In this document: positions 51,115 to 59,705 of the stretch, piece by piece
How positions within the stretch are numbered: the stretch's first letter is position 1
How the letters are laid out: the number at the start of each line of letters is the position of its first letter
Assembly: GCF_014646055.1 (NCBI RefSeq)
Contig: NZ_BMMS01000014.1
Coordinates: 164,467 to 228,466, forward strand
From: Wenjunlia tyrosinilytica
GTDB lineage: Bacteria > Actinomycetota > Actinomycetes > Streptomycetales > Streptomycetaceae
Length of the DNA stretch: 64,000 nucleotides
Direction of reading: 5' to 3'
Notes under the pieces: model-generated
Seen by the model: the letters and a program-made list of their open reading frames with translations, nothing else
The model's database searches: none
Told to the model about the DNA's origin: nothing
Program-made: the position numbers and the translations under genes

Positions 51115-52041
51115 TCAGGTACGGGTCGGTGCCCTGGTCTCCTCACGCGGCGCGACGGTTATGGCGTTCAGCCCGGGGACCACGAGGACGCCGCTCTGCG
51201 CCGCGCTCGGACGGCCCCGCTCGCCGTGGCCGAGGGCGGCGACCACCGCGAGGCGGCCGCGGCGCCCGGCCAGCACGTCGTCGGGGGTCACCGCTATCAA
51301 AGCCGTCCGCTCGGGCTGCGCGTGCAGCCGCGACAGCGTGTGCAGGAGCATCGCGGGATCGGGAGGTCCGGCAAGCCGGTGGGTGCGCGCGTCCTCGGCA
51401 TCGGTGCAGGTGTCGACGAGGTGGCCCAGCCCGGCGCAGCGCAGTAGCTGCCGACCGTCGTAGCCGGTCCACACCGCGGCCGTCGCCACGTCGTGGGACC
51501 GCAGGTCGAGGAGCAGATCACGCGCGCCGCTCCGCGGGCCCACACCGCGCTCCTGGACCAGTTCGGCGAACCGCCGCTCCGCTCGGGCGAGCAGCAGGCG
51601 CAGGACATCGGCCGGGGGAGGTCCCAGATGGCCGGCGGCCAGGTCCGGGCGGCAGCCGCGCCCCTGAAGGAAGTCGACCGCGCCCTCCTCCCCGAGGCGG
51701 CCGAGCAGGTACGCCGGATGGTCGACGGCGATGTCGAAGGCCGGCCGACGACGGCCTGTCGTGTGCGCGTACTCGATCAGGAAGGAGTCGAGGACTTCCT
51801 TCCAGGCCGCCGCGCGCAGCGTGCTCGCGTCGGTGAGCAGGGCTTCCGCGCCGAACACGGCCGCGGTGGTCCTCGTCGGATCGAGCACGAGTACCCCGGC
51901 ATTGTCGGGGGGCCGGGCCGGCTCGCGAGCTGTCGGGAAGTCCGTCTCCGTGACTGCCGGGAGCGTTCCGGGGGTACGCAAGGCCGGGTGCGGCGCTGTC
52001 CGAGGTCGCGCATGGGTGGTGGTCTCGAGGTTGCGGATCAT
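51115..52041 (-). CDS. HAD-like (beta-phosphoglucomutase-type) domain protein lacking the nucleophile Asp
   Basis: A 308-residue protein from ATG 52041 (GAGGAGG upstream). 'DASTLRAAAWKEVLDSFLIEYAHTTGRRRPAFDIAVDHPAYLLGRLGEEGAVDFLQGRG' is the cap region of the beta-phosphoglucomutase-like domain found at the N-terminus of mycobacterial OtsB1 (Rv2006). The residues where the catalytic DxDGV(V/I)T should be read 'AAVFGAEALLTD', so both catalytic aspartates are missing. The C-terminal half keeps the domain's general fold only loosely. It may be a non-enzymatic regulator. It is divergent from the DevS-type kinase, with two boxes between. Confidence 0.7.
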   Translation of the reverse strand: MIRNLETTTHARPRTAPHPALRTPGTLPAVTETDFPTAREPARPPDNAGVLVLDPTRTTAAVFGAEALLTDASTLRAAAWKEVLDSFLIEYAHTTGRRRPAFDIAVDHPAYLLGRLGEEGAVDFLQGRGCRPDLAAGHLGPPPADVLRLLLARAERRFAELVQERGVGPRSGARDLLLDLRSHDVATAAVWTGYDGRQLLRCAGLGHLVDTCTDAEDARTHRLAGPPDPAMLLHTLSRLHAQPERTALIAVTPDDVLAGRRGRLAVVAALGHGERGRPSAAQSGVLVVPGLNAITVAPREETRAPTRT

Positions 52042-52115
52042 CGTGTCCGCCTCCTCTCGCATCCGTTCGCGTCTCCCCCTCACTCCACCGTGTTGCGGTG
52101 GTTCGCGCGCGTACA

Positions 52116-52151
52116 GGGCCAACAGGTCCAGACCGGTGGGCCGAGTGCCCC
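52116..52151. promoter_or_regulatory. Two DosR/OsdR-like boxes 22 bp apart in the divergent kinase promoter
   Basis: GGGCC-AACA-GGTCC (52116-52129) and GGGCC-GAGT-GCCCC (52138-52151) start exactly 22 bp apart, the spacing used by paired DosR sites. A third, weaker half-site (GCCCC end) falls another 22 bp on (52160-52173). They lie between the HAD-like gene and the kinase gene, suggesting autoregulation. Confidence 0.6.
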
Positions 52152-52298
52152 GGCGAAGTGTCCGACCGGCCCCGTGCGGGCTGGTCGGCTCCGCCGGGTG
52201 GATCGTGCGGTCACCGCTGCCGAGGCCACCGGGGGCGGATACGGTGGTGCAGAGCGGAGAGTCGGATCGCCGGCCCGGCGAATCCGCGAGGAGGGACA

Positions 52299-54014
52299 TT
52301 GGAGAACGCCGAAGGAGGCCCGGTTCGGCTTCCGCAGCTGCGGTTGGACGAGCTGCTGGAGGAACTCCAGGCCAGGGTGGATGCCGCGCGGGGGACGCGC
52401 GACCGTGTGCACAGCCTGCTGGAGGCGGTGCTCTCGGTCGGGCGCGAGCTCGATCTCGAGCACGTGCTGCGTCGCATCGTCGAGGCGGCGGTGCTGCTGG
52501 TCGATGCCCAGTACGGCGCCCTGGGCGTGATCGGTCCCGACGGAAAGACGCTCTGCCAGTTCCTCACCGTGGGGCTGACCGAGGAGGAGATCAAGGCCAT
52601 AGGTCCGTATCCGTCCGGCCACGGGATCCTCGGTGAACTGATCCGGCACCCGGAGCCGCTGAGGCTGGCCAAGCTGTCCGAGCACCCGTCCTCGTACGGC
52701 TTTCCGCCGAACCACCCGCCCATGAACTCGTTCGTGGGCGTACCCATCCGTGTGCGCGAGCACGTGTTCGGCAACCTGTACTTGACCGAGAAGCGCGGGG
52801 AAGGCGACTTCGACGCGGAGGACGAGGCCGTGCTCTCCACGCTGGCCGTGGCGGCCGGGGTGGCGATCGACAACGCGCGGCTGTACGAGGAGGCGATGCG
52901 GCGCGAGAAGTGGCTGCGTGCGAGCGGCCGGGTCACCACCAGCCTGATGTCCGGCAGCCCCCTCGTCGAGGTGACGGGCCTGATCGCCGAGACGGCCAAG
53001 GACATCACGGGAGCCGAACTGGCCGCTGTCGCCCTGCCTCTCCCCGACGCCACCGCGCTGACGGTGGAGTTCGCCGCCGGGCGGCAGGCCGACGCCCACC
53101 GGGGCCTGGTGCTGCCGGTCGAGGGGAGTCTGGTCGGTCTGGCCTACCACGCCGCGGATCCGGTCTTCAGCGAGGACGTCACCCGGGACCCGAGGATCTC
53201 GGCGGGACCCCCGCGGTTCGCGGGCCTCGGCCCCGCGGTCGCGGTGCCCATCAAATCGGGCCAGGCCGTGCGCGGCGTGCTGTTGCTCGTCCGCGCCCCG
53301 GGACGTCCCATGTTCTCCGAGGAGGAGATCGAACCCCTGCTCGGCTTCGCCGGGCAGGCCGCGCTGGCCATGGAGCTGGGGGAGCGGCGCAGTGACGCCG
53401 AGCAGATCGCGCTCCTGGAGGACCACGACAGGATCGCGCGGGACCTGCACGATCTGGCGATCCAGCGACTGTTCGCGACCGGCATGACCCTGCAGAGCGC
53501 GGACCGCCTGATAGACCACCCCGGTGCCTCCGAGCGGGTGCAGCGGGCGGTCAACGATCTGGACGAGACGATCAAGATCATCAGGTCGACCATCTTCGGC
53601 CTGCGCGCCCGCGAGACCGCGTCCCAGCACGGTCTGCGTACCCGTGCGGTCCAGGCCGTCGGTGAGGCCGCCTCCGTCCTCGGCTTCGCCCCCAGCCTGC
53701 GGATGGAGGGCCTGCTCGACACCCAGGTGCCCAAGGAGGTGGCCGCCGACGTGGTCGCGGTGCTGGGGGAGGCGCTGTCCAACGTCGCCCGGCACGCGCA
53801 TGCCGGCCGGGCGGACGTGGCCCTGGTCAACGACGGAAAGTCCCTGGTGGTCACCGTGACGGACAACGGTGTGGGTGTGCCTTCCGGCGGGCGGCGCAGT
53901 GGACTGCGCAACTTGTCCGAGCGGGCCGAGCGCCAGGGTGGGGAGATGGCTTTGACCGTCCCTCCGGGCGGTGGGACGACCTTGACGTGGCGGGTGCCGC
54001 TGCCGGCGCCGTAG
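52299..54014 (+). CDS. DevS/OsdK-type GAF-GAF sensor histidine kinase
   Basis: A 571-residue cytoplasmic kinase. TTG 52299 is taken because GCGAGGAGGGA lies right before it. Two GAF domains (about 55-200 and 220-365) precede a HisKA_3 helix, 'HDRIARDLHDLAIQRLFATGM' region with His384, and an ATPase with 'LGEALSNVARHAHAG' and 'VTDNGVGV'. GAF-1 has 'SYGFPPNHPPMNSFVGVPIRVREHVFGNLYLTEKR', very like mycobacterial DevS/DosT, where a histidine of GAF-A binds heme; His139 here is a candidate, but alignment is needed. Streptomyces OsdK is the known homologue. The likely partner regulator ends the window at 63876. Confidence 0.92.
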   Translation: MENAEGGPVRLPQLRLDELLEELQARVDAARGTRDRVHSLLEAVLSVGRELDLEHVLRRIVEAAVLLVDAQYGALGVIGPDGKTLCQFLTVGLTEEEIKAIGPYPSGHGILGELIRHPEPLRLAKLSEHPSSYGFPPNHPPMNSFVGVPIRVREHVFGNLYLTEKRGEGDFDAEDEAVLSTLAVAAGVAIDNARLYEEAMRREKWLRASGRVTTSLMSGSPLVEVTGLIAETAKDITGAELAAVALPLPDATALTVEFAAGRQADAHRGLVLPVEGSLVGLAYHAADPVFSEDVTRDPRISAGPPRFAGLGPAVAVPIKSGQAVRGVLLLVRAPGRPMFSEEEIEPLLGFAGQAALAMELGERRSDAEQIALLEDHDRIARDLHDLAIQRLFATGMTLQSADRLIDHPGASERVQRAVNDLDETIKIIRSTIFGLRARETASQHGLRTRAVQAVGEAASVLGFAPSLRMEGLLDTQVPKEVAADVVAVLGEALSNVARHAHAGRADVALVNDGKSLVVTVTDNGVGVPSGGRRSGLRNLSERAERQGGEMALTVPPGGGTTLTWRVPLPAP

Positions 54015-54033
54015 CGGTGGGCCGGGCCCACCG

Positions 54034-56721
54034 TCACCGCCGACCGCCTGCTGCGGCCGCCGGTCCGGGGGCAGGGATCCGGCTCCTGGAAGGCGTGCGC
54101 GGCGGGGGGCCTGCTGAGAAGCGCACCAGCGACAGCAGGCGCATCGCGGCGTAACCGATCGCGGACAGGGCGCAGGCGATCCCCAGGTCGGCCGGGTGGA
54201 GCGACTGGGTGCCGAGCAGCTCGCGCAGCGGCGGCAGGTACACACCTGCGATCTGCAGGCTCAGTGCCACCGCCAGTGCGTACAGCAGGAACGGGTTGGC
54301 CAGTGTGCCCGGACGTGCCCGGGAACCGAGGCCGACGCCGAGCTGGGTGGCGCCCAGGACCAGGAAGACCATGGTCTGCCACGGACGGCCGGTCTCGTGG
54401 GCCCAGACCCCGGTGGCCAGGGTGACCGCCGTGATGACCGCGCCCATGGCGAGGACCCGGGGCCACAGGCCGGCGCCGAGGACACTTTCCTCGGGCGGCC
54501 GCGGCGGCTGCCGCATCGTGCGGGGAGCCACCGGCTCGGCGCCGAGAGCCACTCCGGGAAGTCCGTGGGTCAGCAGGTTGATCCAGAGGATCTGAGCGGG
54601 CAGCAGGGGCAGGGCGAGGCCGAGGAACGGGCCGAGCAGCATCACCAGGATCTCCGCGGTGCCCCCGGCCAGCGCGTACAGCAGGAAGCGCCGGACGTTG
54701 GCGTAGACCCGGCGGCCCTCCTCGACGGCTGCCACGACCGTCCCGAGGTTGTCGTCGGCCAGTACCAGGTCGGCTGCCTGTCGGGCGACCTCGGTGCCCC
54801 TGCGGCCCATCGCCACGCCGATGTCCGCCCGGTGCAGGGCGGGGCCGTCGTTGACGCCGTCGCCCGTCATCGCCACGACGTGCCCGGCCTGCCGCCACGC
54901 CTGGACGATGTCGAGCTTCTGCTCCGGGGTGGTGCGGGCGTAGACCCGCGCGCCGGTCAGGTCGGCCGAGGACCCCTCGCGGATCCGGTCGCCGGTGGTC
55001 ACGTCGTCCTGCGCGGACGAGATACCGAGGCGTTGGGCCACCGCGGACGCCGTGAGCGGGTGGTCGCCGGTGATGAGAACCGGTGTGATGCCCGCCTCGC
55101 GGCATGCCGCCACCGCCGCCGCGGCGGCCTCCCGGGGCGGATCGAGGATGCCGATCAGCCCCAGCAGGGTGAGTCCGCGCTCCCACTCCTGCCGCGGCGA
55201 AGGGGAACCCGGTCGGTCGGCCGCGGCGACGGCCAGAACCCGGTACCCGCGCCCGGCCAGCCTCCGCGCGTATTCGGCGGCCCCGGCACGGTCCGGGGTG
55301 TCCTCGCCGAGTATTCCCGGGGTCAGCACGACTTCGGGGGCGCCCTTGCAGACGACCCGCAGTCCGCCGTCGGGGCAGCGGTGCACGGTGGTCATCCGCT
55401 TGCGGTCGCTGGTGAACGGGATCTCGTCCACGCGCGGCATCTCATGATCGAGCGCCGACCGGTCGAGGCCGAACCTGGCACCTGCGGCGAGCAGGGCGGC
55501 CTCCGTGGGGTCGCCCAGCGCCAGCCATGTGCCCTCGTCGCCGCCATTGCCGTCACCGTCGGTGCCGGCGCCGCCGTCGCCCGGCGGGCGCACCGTGGCG
55601 TCGTTGCAGAGCATCGCGGCGCGCAGCAGTTCCGCGAGGTCGGGCGCGTCCTCGGGGCCGACGACCGAGCCCCCGCGATCGACGTGACCCGCTGGACCGT
55701 AGCCGGTGCCCGAGACCGTGGCCTCTCCACGAGGCGTCCACAGCAGCTGCGCGGCCATGCGCCCCTCGGTCAGGGTCCCCGTCTTGTCCGTGGCGATCAC
55801 GGTGACCGATCCCAGGGTCTCCACCGCGGGCAGGCGCCGCACGATCGCGTGGCGCTGCGCCATCCGCCGGGCGCCCAGGGCCAGACCGAGGGTCACCACG
55901 GCGGGCAGGGATTCGGGAACGGCGGCCACGACCAGGCTGATCGCGGCCACCACCATCAGCTCCGCGGGTTGCCCGCGTACCAGGCCGATCGCCAGGACCA
56001 CCACGCAGAGGACGACGGCGACGGCGGCCAGGATCCTCCCGAAGCCGACGAGCCGGTGCTGCAGCGGGGTCGGCTCCGGGGCCGTCGTCATCAAGGCGGC
56101 GATCCGCCCGGTGGCGCTGTCCGCGCCGGTGGCCGTCACGACCACCCGTCCGCGGCCCCGGGCGACCACCGTGCCCGCCGACACCGCCGGCCCGGCCTCG
56201 TCCGCGGCGGGTGGCGGCTTGTCCACGGGCACCGACTCCCCGGTGAGCGAGGACTCGTCCACCAGCAGGGCCGCCGCCTCCACGATGCGGCCGTCCGCGG
56301 GCACGATGTCACCCTCGGCCAGCAGCACCAGATCACCGGGTACCACGTCCGCCGAAGCGACCGGGCGCTCGGCGCCGTCGCGGACCACCCTGGCGAGGGG
56401 AGCGCTCAGCTCGCGCAGGGCTGTGATCGCCCGCTCCGCGCGTACCTCCTGCACGACGCCGACAGTGCTGTTGGCGACGACGACGAACGAGATGATGGCG
56501 GTGTCGATGTAGTCGCCCGTGGCAACGGTCAGCGCGGCGGCGGCGAGCAGCACCAGGATCAAGGGATCGCGCAACTGTGCGAGGACGCGCCGCCAGACGG
56601 GTGTGCGCACCTGGGCGCGGACCACGTTGGGGCCATGGGCGACGAGTCTGCGCGCGGCCTCGTCCTCGGTCAGGCCCGCAGCGGCCAGGGTCTTGTGGGC
56701 CTGATGTGCTGGAGTCGTCAC
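54034..56721 (-). CDS. P-type cation ATPase, CtpF/PMR1-like (P2 calcium type)
   Basis: An 895-residue pump starting at GTG 56721 (GGAGG upstream). In order: N-terminal cation-ATPase region, membrane pair, actuator TGES (160-163), 'VVAAVPESLPAVVTLGLALGARRMA' with the PESLP ion-site helix, phosphorylation DKTGTLTEG (Asp312), nucleotide-domain 'KGAPEVVL', 'TGDHPLTA' and 'MTGDGVNDGPALHRADIGVAMG' hinge, then four to six C-terminal helices ('LLPAQILWINLLTHGLPGVALGAEP'). It resembles mycobacterial CtpF, a DosR-regulon pump. The ion (Ca2+, Mg2+ or a monovalent cation) is inferred. A box lies 60 bases upstream. Confidence 0.92.
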   Translation of the reverse strand: MTTPAHQAHKTLAAAGLTEDEAARRLVAHGPNVVRAQVRTPVWRRVLAQLRDPLILVLLAAAALTVATGDYIDTAIISFVVVANSTVGVVQEVRAERAITALRELSAPLARVVRDGAERPVASADVVPGDLVLLAEGDIVPADGRIVEAAALLVDESSLTGESVPVDKPPPAADEAGPAVSAGTVVARGRGRVVVTATGADSATGRIAALMTTAPEPTPLQHRLVGFGRILAAVAVVLCVVVLAIGLVRGQPAELMVVAAISLVVAAVPESLPAVVTLGLALGARRMAQRHAIVRRLPAVETLGSVTVIATDKTGTLTEGRMAAQLLWTPRGEATVSGTGYGPAGHVDRGGSVVGPEDAPDLAELLRAAMLCNDATVRPPGDGGAGTDGDGNGGDEGTWLALGDPTEAALLAAGARFGLDRSALDHEMPRVDEIPFTSDRKRMTTVHRCPDGGLRVVCKGAPEVVLTPGILGEDTPDRAGAAEYARRLAGRGYRVLAVAAADRPGSPSPRQEWERGLTLLGLIGILDPPREAAAAAVAACREAGITPVLITGDHPLTASAVAQRLGISSAQDDVTTGDRIREGSSADLTGARVYARTTPEQKLDIVQAWRQAGHVVAMTGDGVNDGPALHRADIGVAMGRRGTEVARQAADLVLADDNLGTVVAAVEEGRRVYANVRRFLLYALAGGTAEILVMLLGPFLGLALPLLPAQILWINLLTHGLPGVALGAEPVAPRTMRQPPRPPEESVLGAGLWPRVLAMGAVITAVTLATGVWAHETGRPWQTMVFLVLGATQLGVGLGSRARPGTLANPFLLYALAVALSLQIAGVYLPPLRELLGTQSLHPADLGIACALSAIGYAAMRLLSLVRFSAGPPPRTPSRSRIPAPGPAAAAGGRR

Positions 56722-56780
56722 CCTTGGAAGCCTCCGGCATCCCTCGTCGATTGCGACAGGGTCGCCAGGGGCAGCGAGGT

Positions 56781-56794
56781 GGGCCGATGGGCCC
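56781..56794. promoter_or_regulatory. DosR/OsdR-like box before the P-type ATPase gene
   Basis: GGGCC-GATG-GGCCC, inside the longer perfect palindrome GGTGGGCC-GATG-GGCCCACC (56778-56797). The near edge is about 60 bases before the ATPase GTG (minus strand). A GGGTC half-site starts 22 bp closer to the gene (56759). Confidence 0.6.
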
Positions 56795-56868
56795 ACCTCC
56801 GGTCGGGGCACGGTTGCCGCGGCGAGATCCGGGCGTCCGTCCCGGACCCGCGCGGGACCGGAGCCACT

Positions 56869-56898
56869 GAAGGGACGACAATTGAAGGGACGACAATT
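56869..56898. repeat. Direct repeat of 15 bases (GAAGGGACGACAATT, two adjacent copies)
   Basis: Two perfect, directly adjacent copies in the gap between the ATPase gene and the Rv1733c-like gene. It is unusually A/T-containing for the region. It could be a regulator site or simply slippage. Confidence 0.7.
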
Positions 56899-56974
56899 CT
56901 CATGAGTGCCCGAAGCGCTCAGGGGTGCGGTGGAGCGAACCGCGCGACCGTCGCGGTGGCTCCTGGCAGGACGC

Positions 56975-57116
56975 GGATCCGGGCGGCTCCGATCCAGGCG
57001 GATCCGATACCGGGCGGGTCCGATGCCGGGCGTGTCCGATCCCGGCGGGTCCGATGCCGGGCGCGTTCCGATCCCGGCGGGTCCGATACCGGGCTTGTCC
57101 GATGCCGGGTGGGCCC
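56975..57116. repeat. Degenerate GC-rich repeat array (GGTCCGATNCCGGGC type)
   Basis: Seven to nine imperfect units of 14-17 bases, each around TCCGATNCCGGGC, fill about 140 bases between the divergent ATPase and Rv1733c-like genes. Unit lengths vary, so it is not coding. Half-units pair as GGGTCC / GGGC stems. Function is unknown; it could be a multi-site binding region or RNA structure. Confidence 0.65.
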
Positions 57117-57132
57117 GGTCGGCAGGTACGGA

Positions 57133-57146
57133 AGGACACTCGGCCC
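57133..57146. promoter_or_regulatory. DosR/OsdR-like box before the Rv1733c-like gene
   Basis: AGGAC-ACTC-GGCCC, one mismatch from the box pattern, about 80 bases before ATG 57229. A GGGCC half-site starts exactly 22 bp upstream (57111). Confidence 0.5.
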
Positions 57147-57228
57147 CATGCCCTCATCCGCCCCCTCCGCTCGAATGGGAGGACAGCCGGGCGACCCGGC
57201 CAGGCAGACCGAGTGAGGAGATCCGGCC

Positions 57229-57837
57229 ATGCACTCGCACATTCCGCCGCACCCGTCAGGGCCGCCCGGCGCACAGCGCGGGCGCATGCCGAAGCGGAGC
57301 AATCCCCTGCGCCGCACATCCGACCGTGTCGAATGGTGGCTGTGCGGGGTGCTGGTGATACTCCTCGCGGTGGGGCTGCCCGCGGTCTCCGTGGCTGTCG
57401 GTCTTGCGACCTACACGTCGCAGATGCGGACGGTGCGGGCCCAGTCGGCCGACCGGCACACGGTCACCGCGCACGTGACCGGGGCGGCGCGCACCGCAGG
57501 TGACACCGCCGTGGTGAAGGAGAGGGCACCGGTGCGCTGGACCGACCCCGACGGCACCCGGCACACGGGTACCGCCGCCGTGGACCACGGCACTCCCACG
57601 GGAGCGAGGGTGCGGATATGGGTCGACCGCGACGGCTCCGTCGCCTCGGCTCCCCTGACACCGGGCAAGGCGATCGGGAGCGGCTGGTCAGCCGGCATCC
57701 TCGCCGCGGGTTCGGTGGTGGCGGTGCTGTACGCGGGCCGCAAGGGCGTCGAGCGCGCGATCAACCGCAGAAGGTACGCCCAGTGGGCCGATGAGTGGGA
57801 GCAACTGGAACCGCGGTGGTCCGGCAGGGGCGCCTGA
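57229..57837 (+). CDS. Rv1733c-family membrane protein
   Basis: A 202-residue protein with two membrane helices ('WWLCGVLVILLAVGLPAVSVAVGLATY' near 37-63 and 'GWSAGILAAGSVVAVLYAGRKGVERAINRRR' near 155-175) flanking an extracellular beta domain ('HTVTAHVTGAARTA', 'APVRWTDPDGTRHTGTAAVDHGTPTGARVRIWVDRDGSV'). This layout and the 'RNPLRRTSDRVEWW'-like start are those of the Rv1733c family, whose mycobacterial member is in the DosR regulon. Biochemical role unknown. A box lies about 80 bases upstream. Confidence 0.85.
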   Translation: MHSHIPPHPSGPPGAQRGRMPKRSNPLRRTSDRVEWWLCGVLVILLAVGLPAVSVAVGLATYTSQMRTVRAQSADRHTVTAHVTGAARTAGDTAVVKERAPVRWTDPDGTRHTGTAAVDHGTPTGARVRIWVDRDGSVASAPLTPGKAIGSGWSAGILAAGSVVAVLYAGRKGVERAINRRRYAQWADEWEQLEPRWSGRGA

Positions 57838-57921
57838 CCCTCCCGCGGCAGTACTCCGTGGGGCGGATGCGCGGATGTCATCGGGCTGGGGACGAGTCAG
57901 TGATCGGCAGGGAGCGGCAGC

Positions 57922-58179
57922 ATGGCAAGGACACTGGAGTGGAAGGTCCGCCTCTACCTCTTCGAGGAGGAGGGGACGACCAAGGCGCGTATGACGGTGG
58001 ACACCGGGGCCACGGTGCTGACGGGCCGTGGAGCGGCTCGGTGCAATCCCTGTGACGCGGACGTACCGGAGATCGGCGACGAGCTCGCCGCGGGCAGGGC
58101 CATGGACGATCTGGCGCACCAGTTCCTCAGTGCGGCGGAACGCGACATAGCCGGTGTGGAGCGCGCGGCCGCGGGGTGA
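57922..58179 (+). CDS. DUF1876 (Rv1738-like) protein
   Basis: An 85-residue protein: 'WKVRLYLFEEEGTTKARMTVDTGATVLTGRGAARCNPCDADVPEIGDELAAGRAMDDLAHQFLSAAERDI'. The LTGxGxARxNP and 'VPEIGDELAAxRAL-DLAHxLL' stretches define DUF1876, whose mycobacterial members (Rv1738, Rv2632c) have a fold like ribosome-hibernation factors. Rv1738 is DosR-controlled. ATG 57922 is 84 bases after the Rv1733c-like gene and may be co-transcribed. A translation-silencing role here is inference. Confidence 0.88.
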   Translation: MARTLEWKVRLYLFEEEGTTKARMTVDTGATVLTGRGAARCNPCDADVPEIGDELAAGRAMDDLAHQFLSAAERDIAGVERAAAG

Positions 58180-58244
58180 GCGCGCGCATCCCGGCGCAGA
58201 CCGTTCGGCGCCGAGCAGGTGGGCGACCGGTCGGTCGGGGCCGG

Positions 58245-58763
58245 TCAATGGGTGGTGGGCCCCGTGTCTCTCAGGTGGTGGGCGATGCCGTCGGCCCATG
58301 CGTCGATCTCCTGCCAGTTCCTGAAGTCTCCGTAGCGCCCGCGCATGAGCCGGTACGCCAGCCGCCCGGCACGCGGCAGGTGCTCGGGCCGCACGGCACC
58401 GGCGAACAGGCGGTGGTCGAGTGGGTGTGCCGCCTTCCTGAAGTCGGCGACCTCCTGGGGCTCGGGAGCCTTCGCCTCCCACCTGCCGCCCATCGCCCGG
58501 GCCAGGCCGACGCTGAAGAGCCACACGGGCCGGGAGGCGAGGACGCCGCTCTCCCGGCGCAGGAACCGCGCTGCCTCGGGCAGCCAGGCGCGGTCGTGGA
58601 TGGCACTGCCGAGCACGGCGGCGTCGTAGGCCGCAGCCTCCTCGACCAGTTCGAGGGATCGCACATCGACTCCGAGACCGCCGTTGCCCAGGCGTGTCCC
58701 GATGCGCTCGGCGACACCGCGTGTGGAACCGAAACAGGTCGCGTATCCGATCAGCACCAGCAC
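58245..58763 (-). CDS. Flavodoxin-domain protein
   Basis: About 172 residues. I start at GTG 58763 (GAGG just before; a GTG four codons earlier is possible). 'VLIGYATCFGSTRGVAERIGTRLGNGGLGVDVRSLELVEEAAAYDAAVLGSAIHDRAWLPEAARFLRRE' is a flavodoxin FMN site (T/SxxGST loop) like the HemG/protoporphyrinogen-oxidase-type flavodoxins. The C-terminal part is helical. It probably shuttles electrons or acts as a small FMN oxidoreductase. It lies after the DUF4389 gene on the same strand with a 30-base gap, so the two are likely an operon. Confidence 0.82.
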   Translation of the reverse strand: MLVLIGYATCFGSTRGVAERIGTRLGNGGLGVDVRSLELVEEAAAYDAAVLGSAIHDRAWLPEAARFLRRESGVLASRPVWLFSVGLARAMGGRWEAKAPEPQEVADFRKAAHPLDHRLFAGAVRPEHLPRAGRLAYRLMRGRYGDFRNWQEIDAWADGIAHHLRDTGPTTH

Positions 58764-58793
58764 ACCGCACCTCACTGCCTGGTGGAGACGATG

Positions 58794-59462
58794 TCACACC
58801 GCGGGCTTGCCGGCGATGTCGACGCGGACCGGTTCGGCTCCTCCCATGTCGAGACGGAAGGGCGGGTAGACGTCGGTCATCAAAGCCGCGTAGGCGGCGA
58901 CCCGCAGTACCCACCTGTTGAGCCCGATCAGCAGGTCGAACAGCCCGGTCGGGTAGCGGCTGGTGGCGGCGAGCGCGACCCCCGCGTACAAGGTCAGCAG
59001 CCCGATCAGGCCGGCGTACCGCCCGGCGCCCCATCCGCCGCCGAGGAAGAGCCCGACCACCAGGTAGTGGGGAATGGCCAGGAGCCACCACTTCACCAGC
59101 ACGAGCCCGCGGGAGAGCTGCTCGGGGTAGGCCACTTCCAGGTGGGTCGGATAGTCCGGGACATCGCTGATCGTGAAGGGAGGGTAGCGGTCGGTGCCCA
59201 GCGTGCCGTACGCGTAGTAGGCGACCCGCCAGTTCCAGCGCAGGACGCCGACGTTGAAGTCGAAGATGCCCCGTGGATAGCGCCCGGTGAACAGGATGGC
59301 GAAGAAGGCCACCACGGTGAGGAGCACGAAGGCCAGCCACAGGAAGAACAGGATGATGTAGTGCGGGACGGCCAGCAGCCACTTCACGAGCCAGAGCCAG
59401 CGGGACAGGACCGGATCGAGTGCCGCGTTCAGACGCACGGGTTGGGTCGGGTCCGATGACAT
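58794..59462 (-). CDS. DUF4389 membrane protein
   Basis: A 222-residue protein from ATG 59462 (AAGGAGG upstream). It contains two repeats of 'WLWLVKWLLAVPHYIILFFLWLAF' / 'GLVLVKWWLLAIPHYLVVGLFLGGGW' followed by 'TGRYPRGIFDFNVGVLRWNWRVAYYA' / 'SRYPTGLFDLLIGLNRWVLRVAAYA', the DUF4389 internal duplication. About four to six helices. Function unknown; it is frequent beside universal stress and dormancy genes in actinobacteria. Its promoter faces that of the universal stress protein across a 243-base gap containing one box. Confidence 0.88.
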   Translation of the reverse strand: MSSDPTQPVRLNAALDPVLSRWLWLVKWLLAVPHYIILFFLWLAFVLLTVVAFFAILFTGRYPRGIFDFNVGVLRWNWRVAYYAYGTLGTDRYPPFTISDVPDYPTHLEVAYPEQLSRGLVLVKWWLLAIPHYLVVGLFLGGGWGAGRYAGLIGLLTLYAGVALAATSRYPTGLFDLLIGLNRWVLRVAAYAALMTDVYPPFRLDMGGAEPVRVDIAGKPAV

Positions 59463-59603
59463 GCCGACCGCCTCCTTCACGACGGGAGTGGTGTACCTGT
59501 CACTACCACCCTCCCGCGTCCCCGCCCGCGTGGCCTGCGGGCCGGGCGGGCCGGGCGTACGGCCGTGCGGCATTCGGGTGAGTACCCCCATGGGCCCGGG
59601 GCG

Positions 59604-59617
59604 GGGACCAACGGCCC
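59604..59617. promoter_or_regulatory. DosR/OsdR-like box in the DUF4389 / universal-stress divergent promoter
   Basis: GGGAC-CAAC-GGCCC fits the box pattern with the canonical GGGAC first half. It is 88 bases before the universal stress ATG (59706) and 140 bases before the DUF4389 start on the other strand. Confidence 0.6.
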
Positions 59618-59705
59618 CTGCCGCCGCTGCCGTGCCTGCGGTCACGCTGGAGAGGAGGGGATTCCGACCGCCGCGTGACGGCGGCGCGACAACGGAGGTA
59701 GAGCC

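Noticed and set aside
54196..57216. Open frame of about 1000 codons on the plus strand opposite the P-type ATPase
   Set aside because: Antisense shadow: it is rich in Gly, Arg, His and Gln, has no family motif, and the minus strand carries every P-type ATPase signature.
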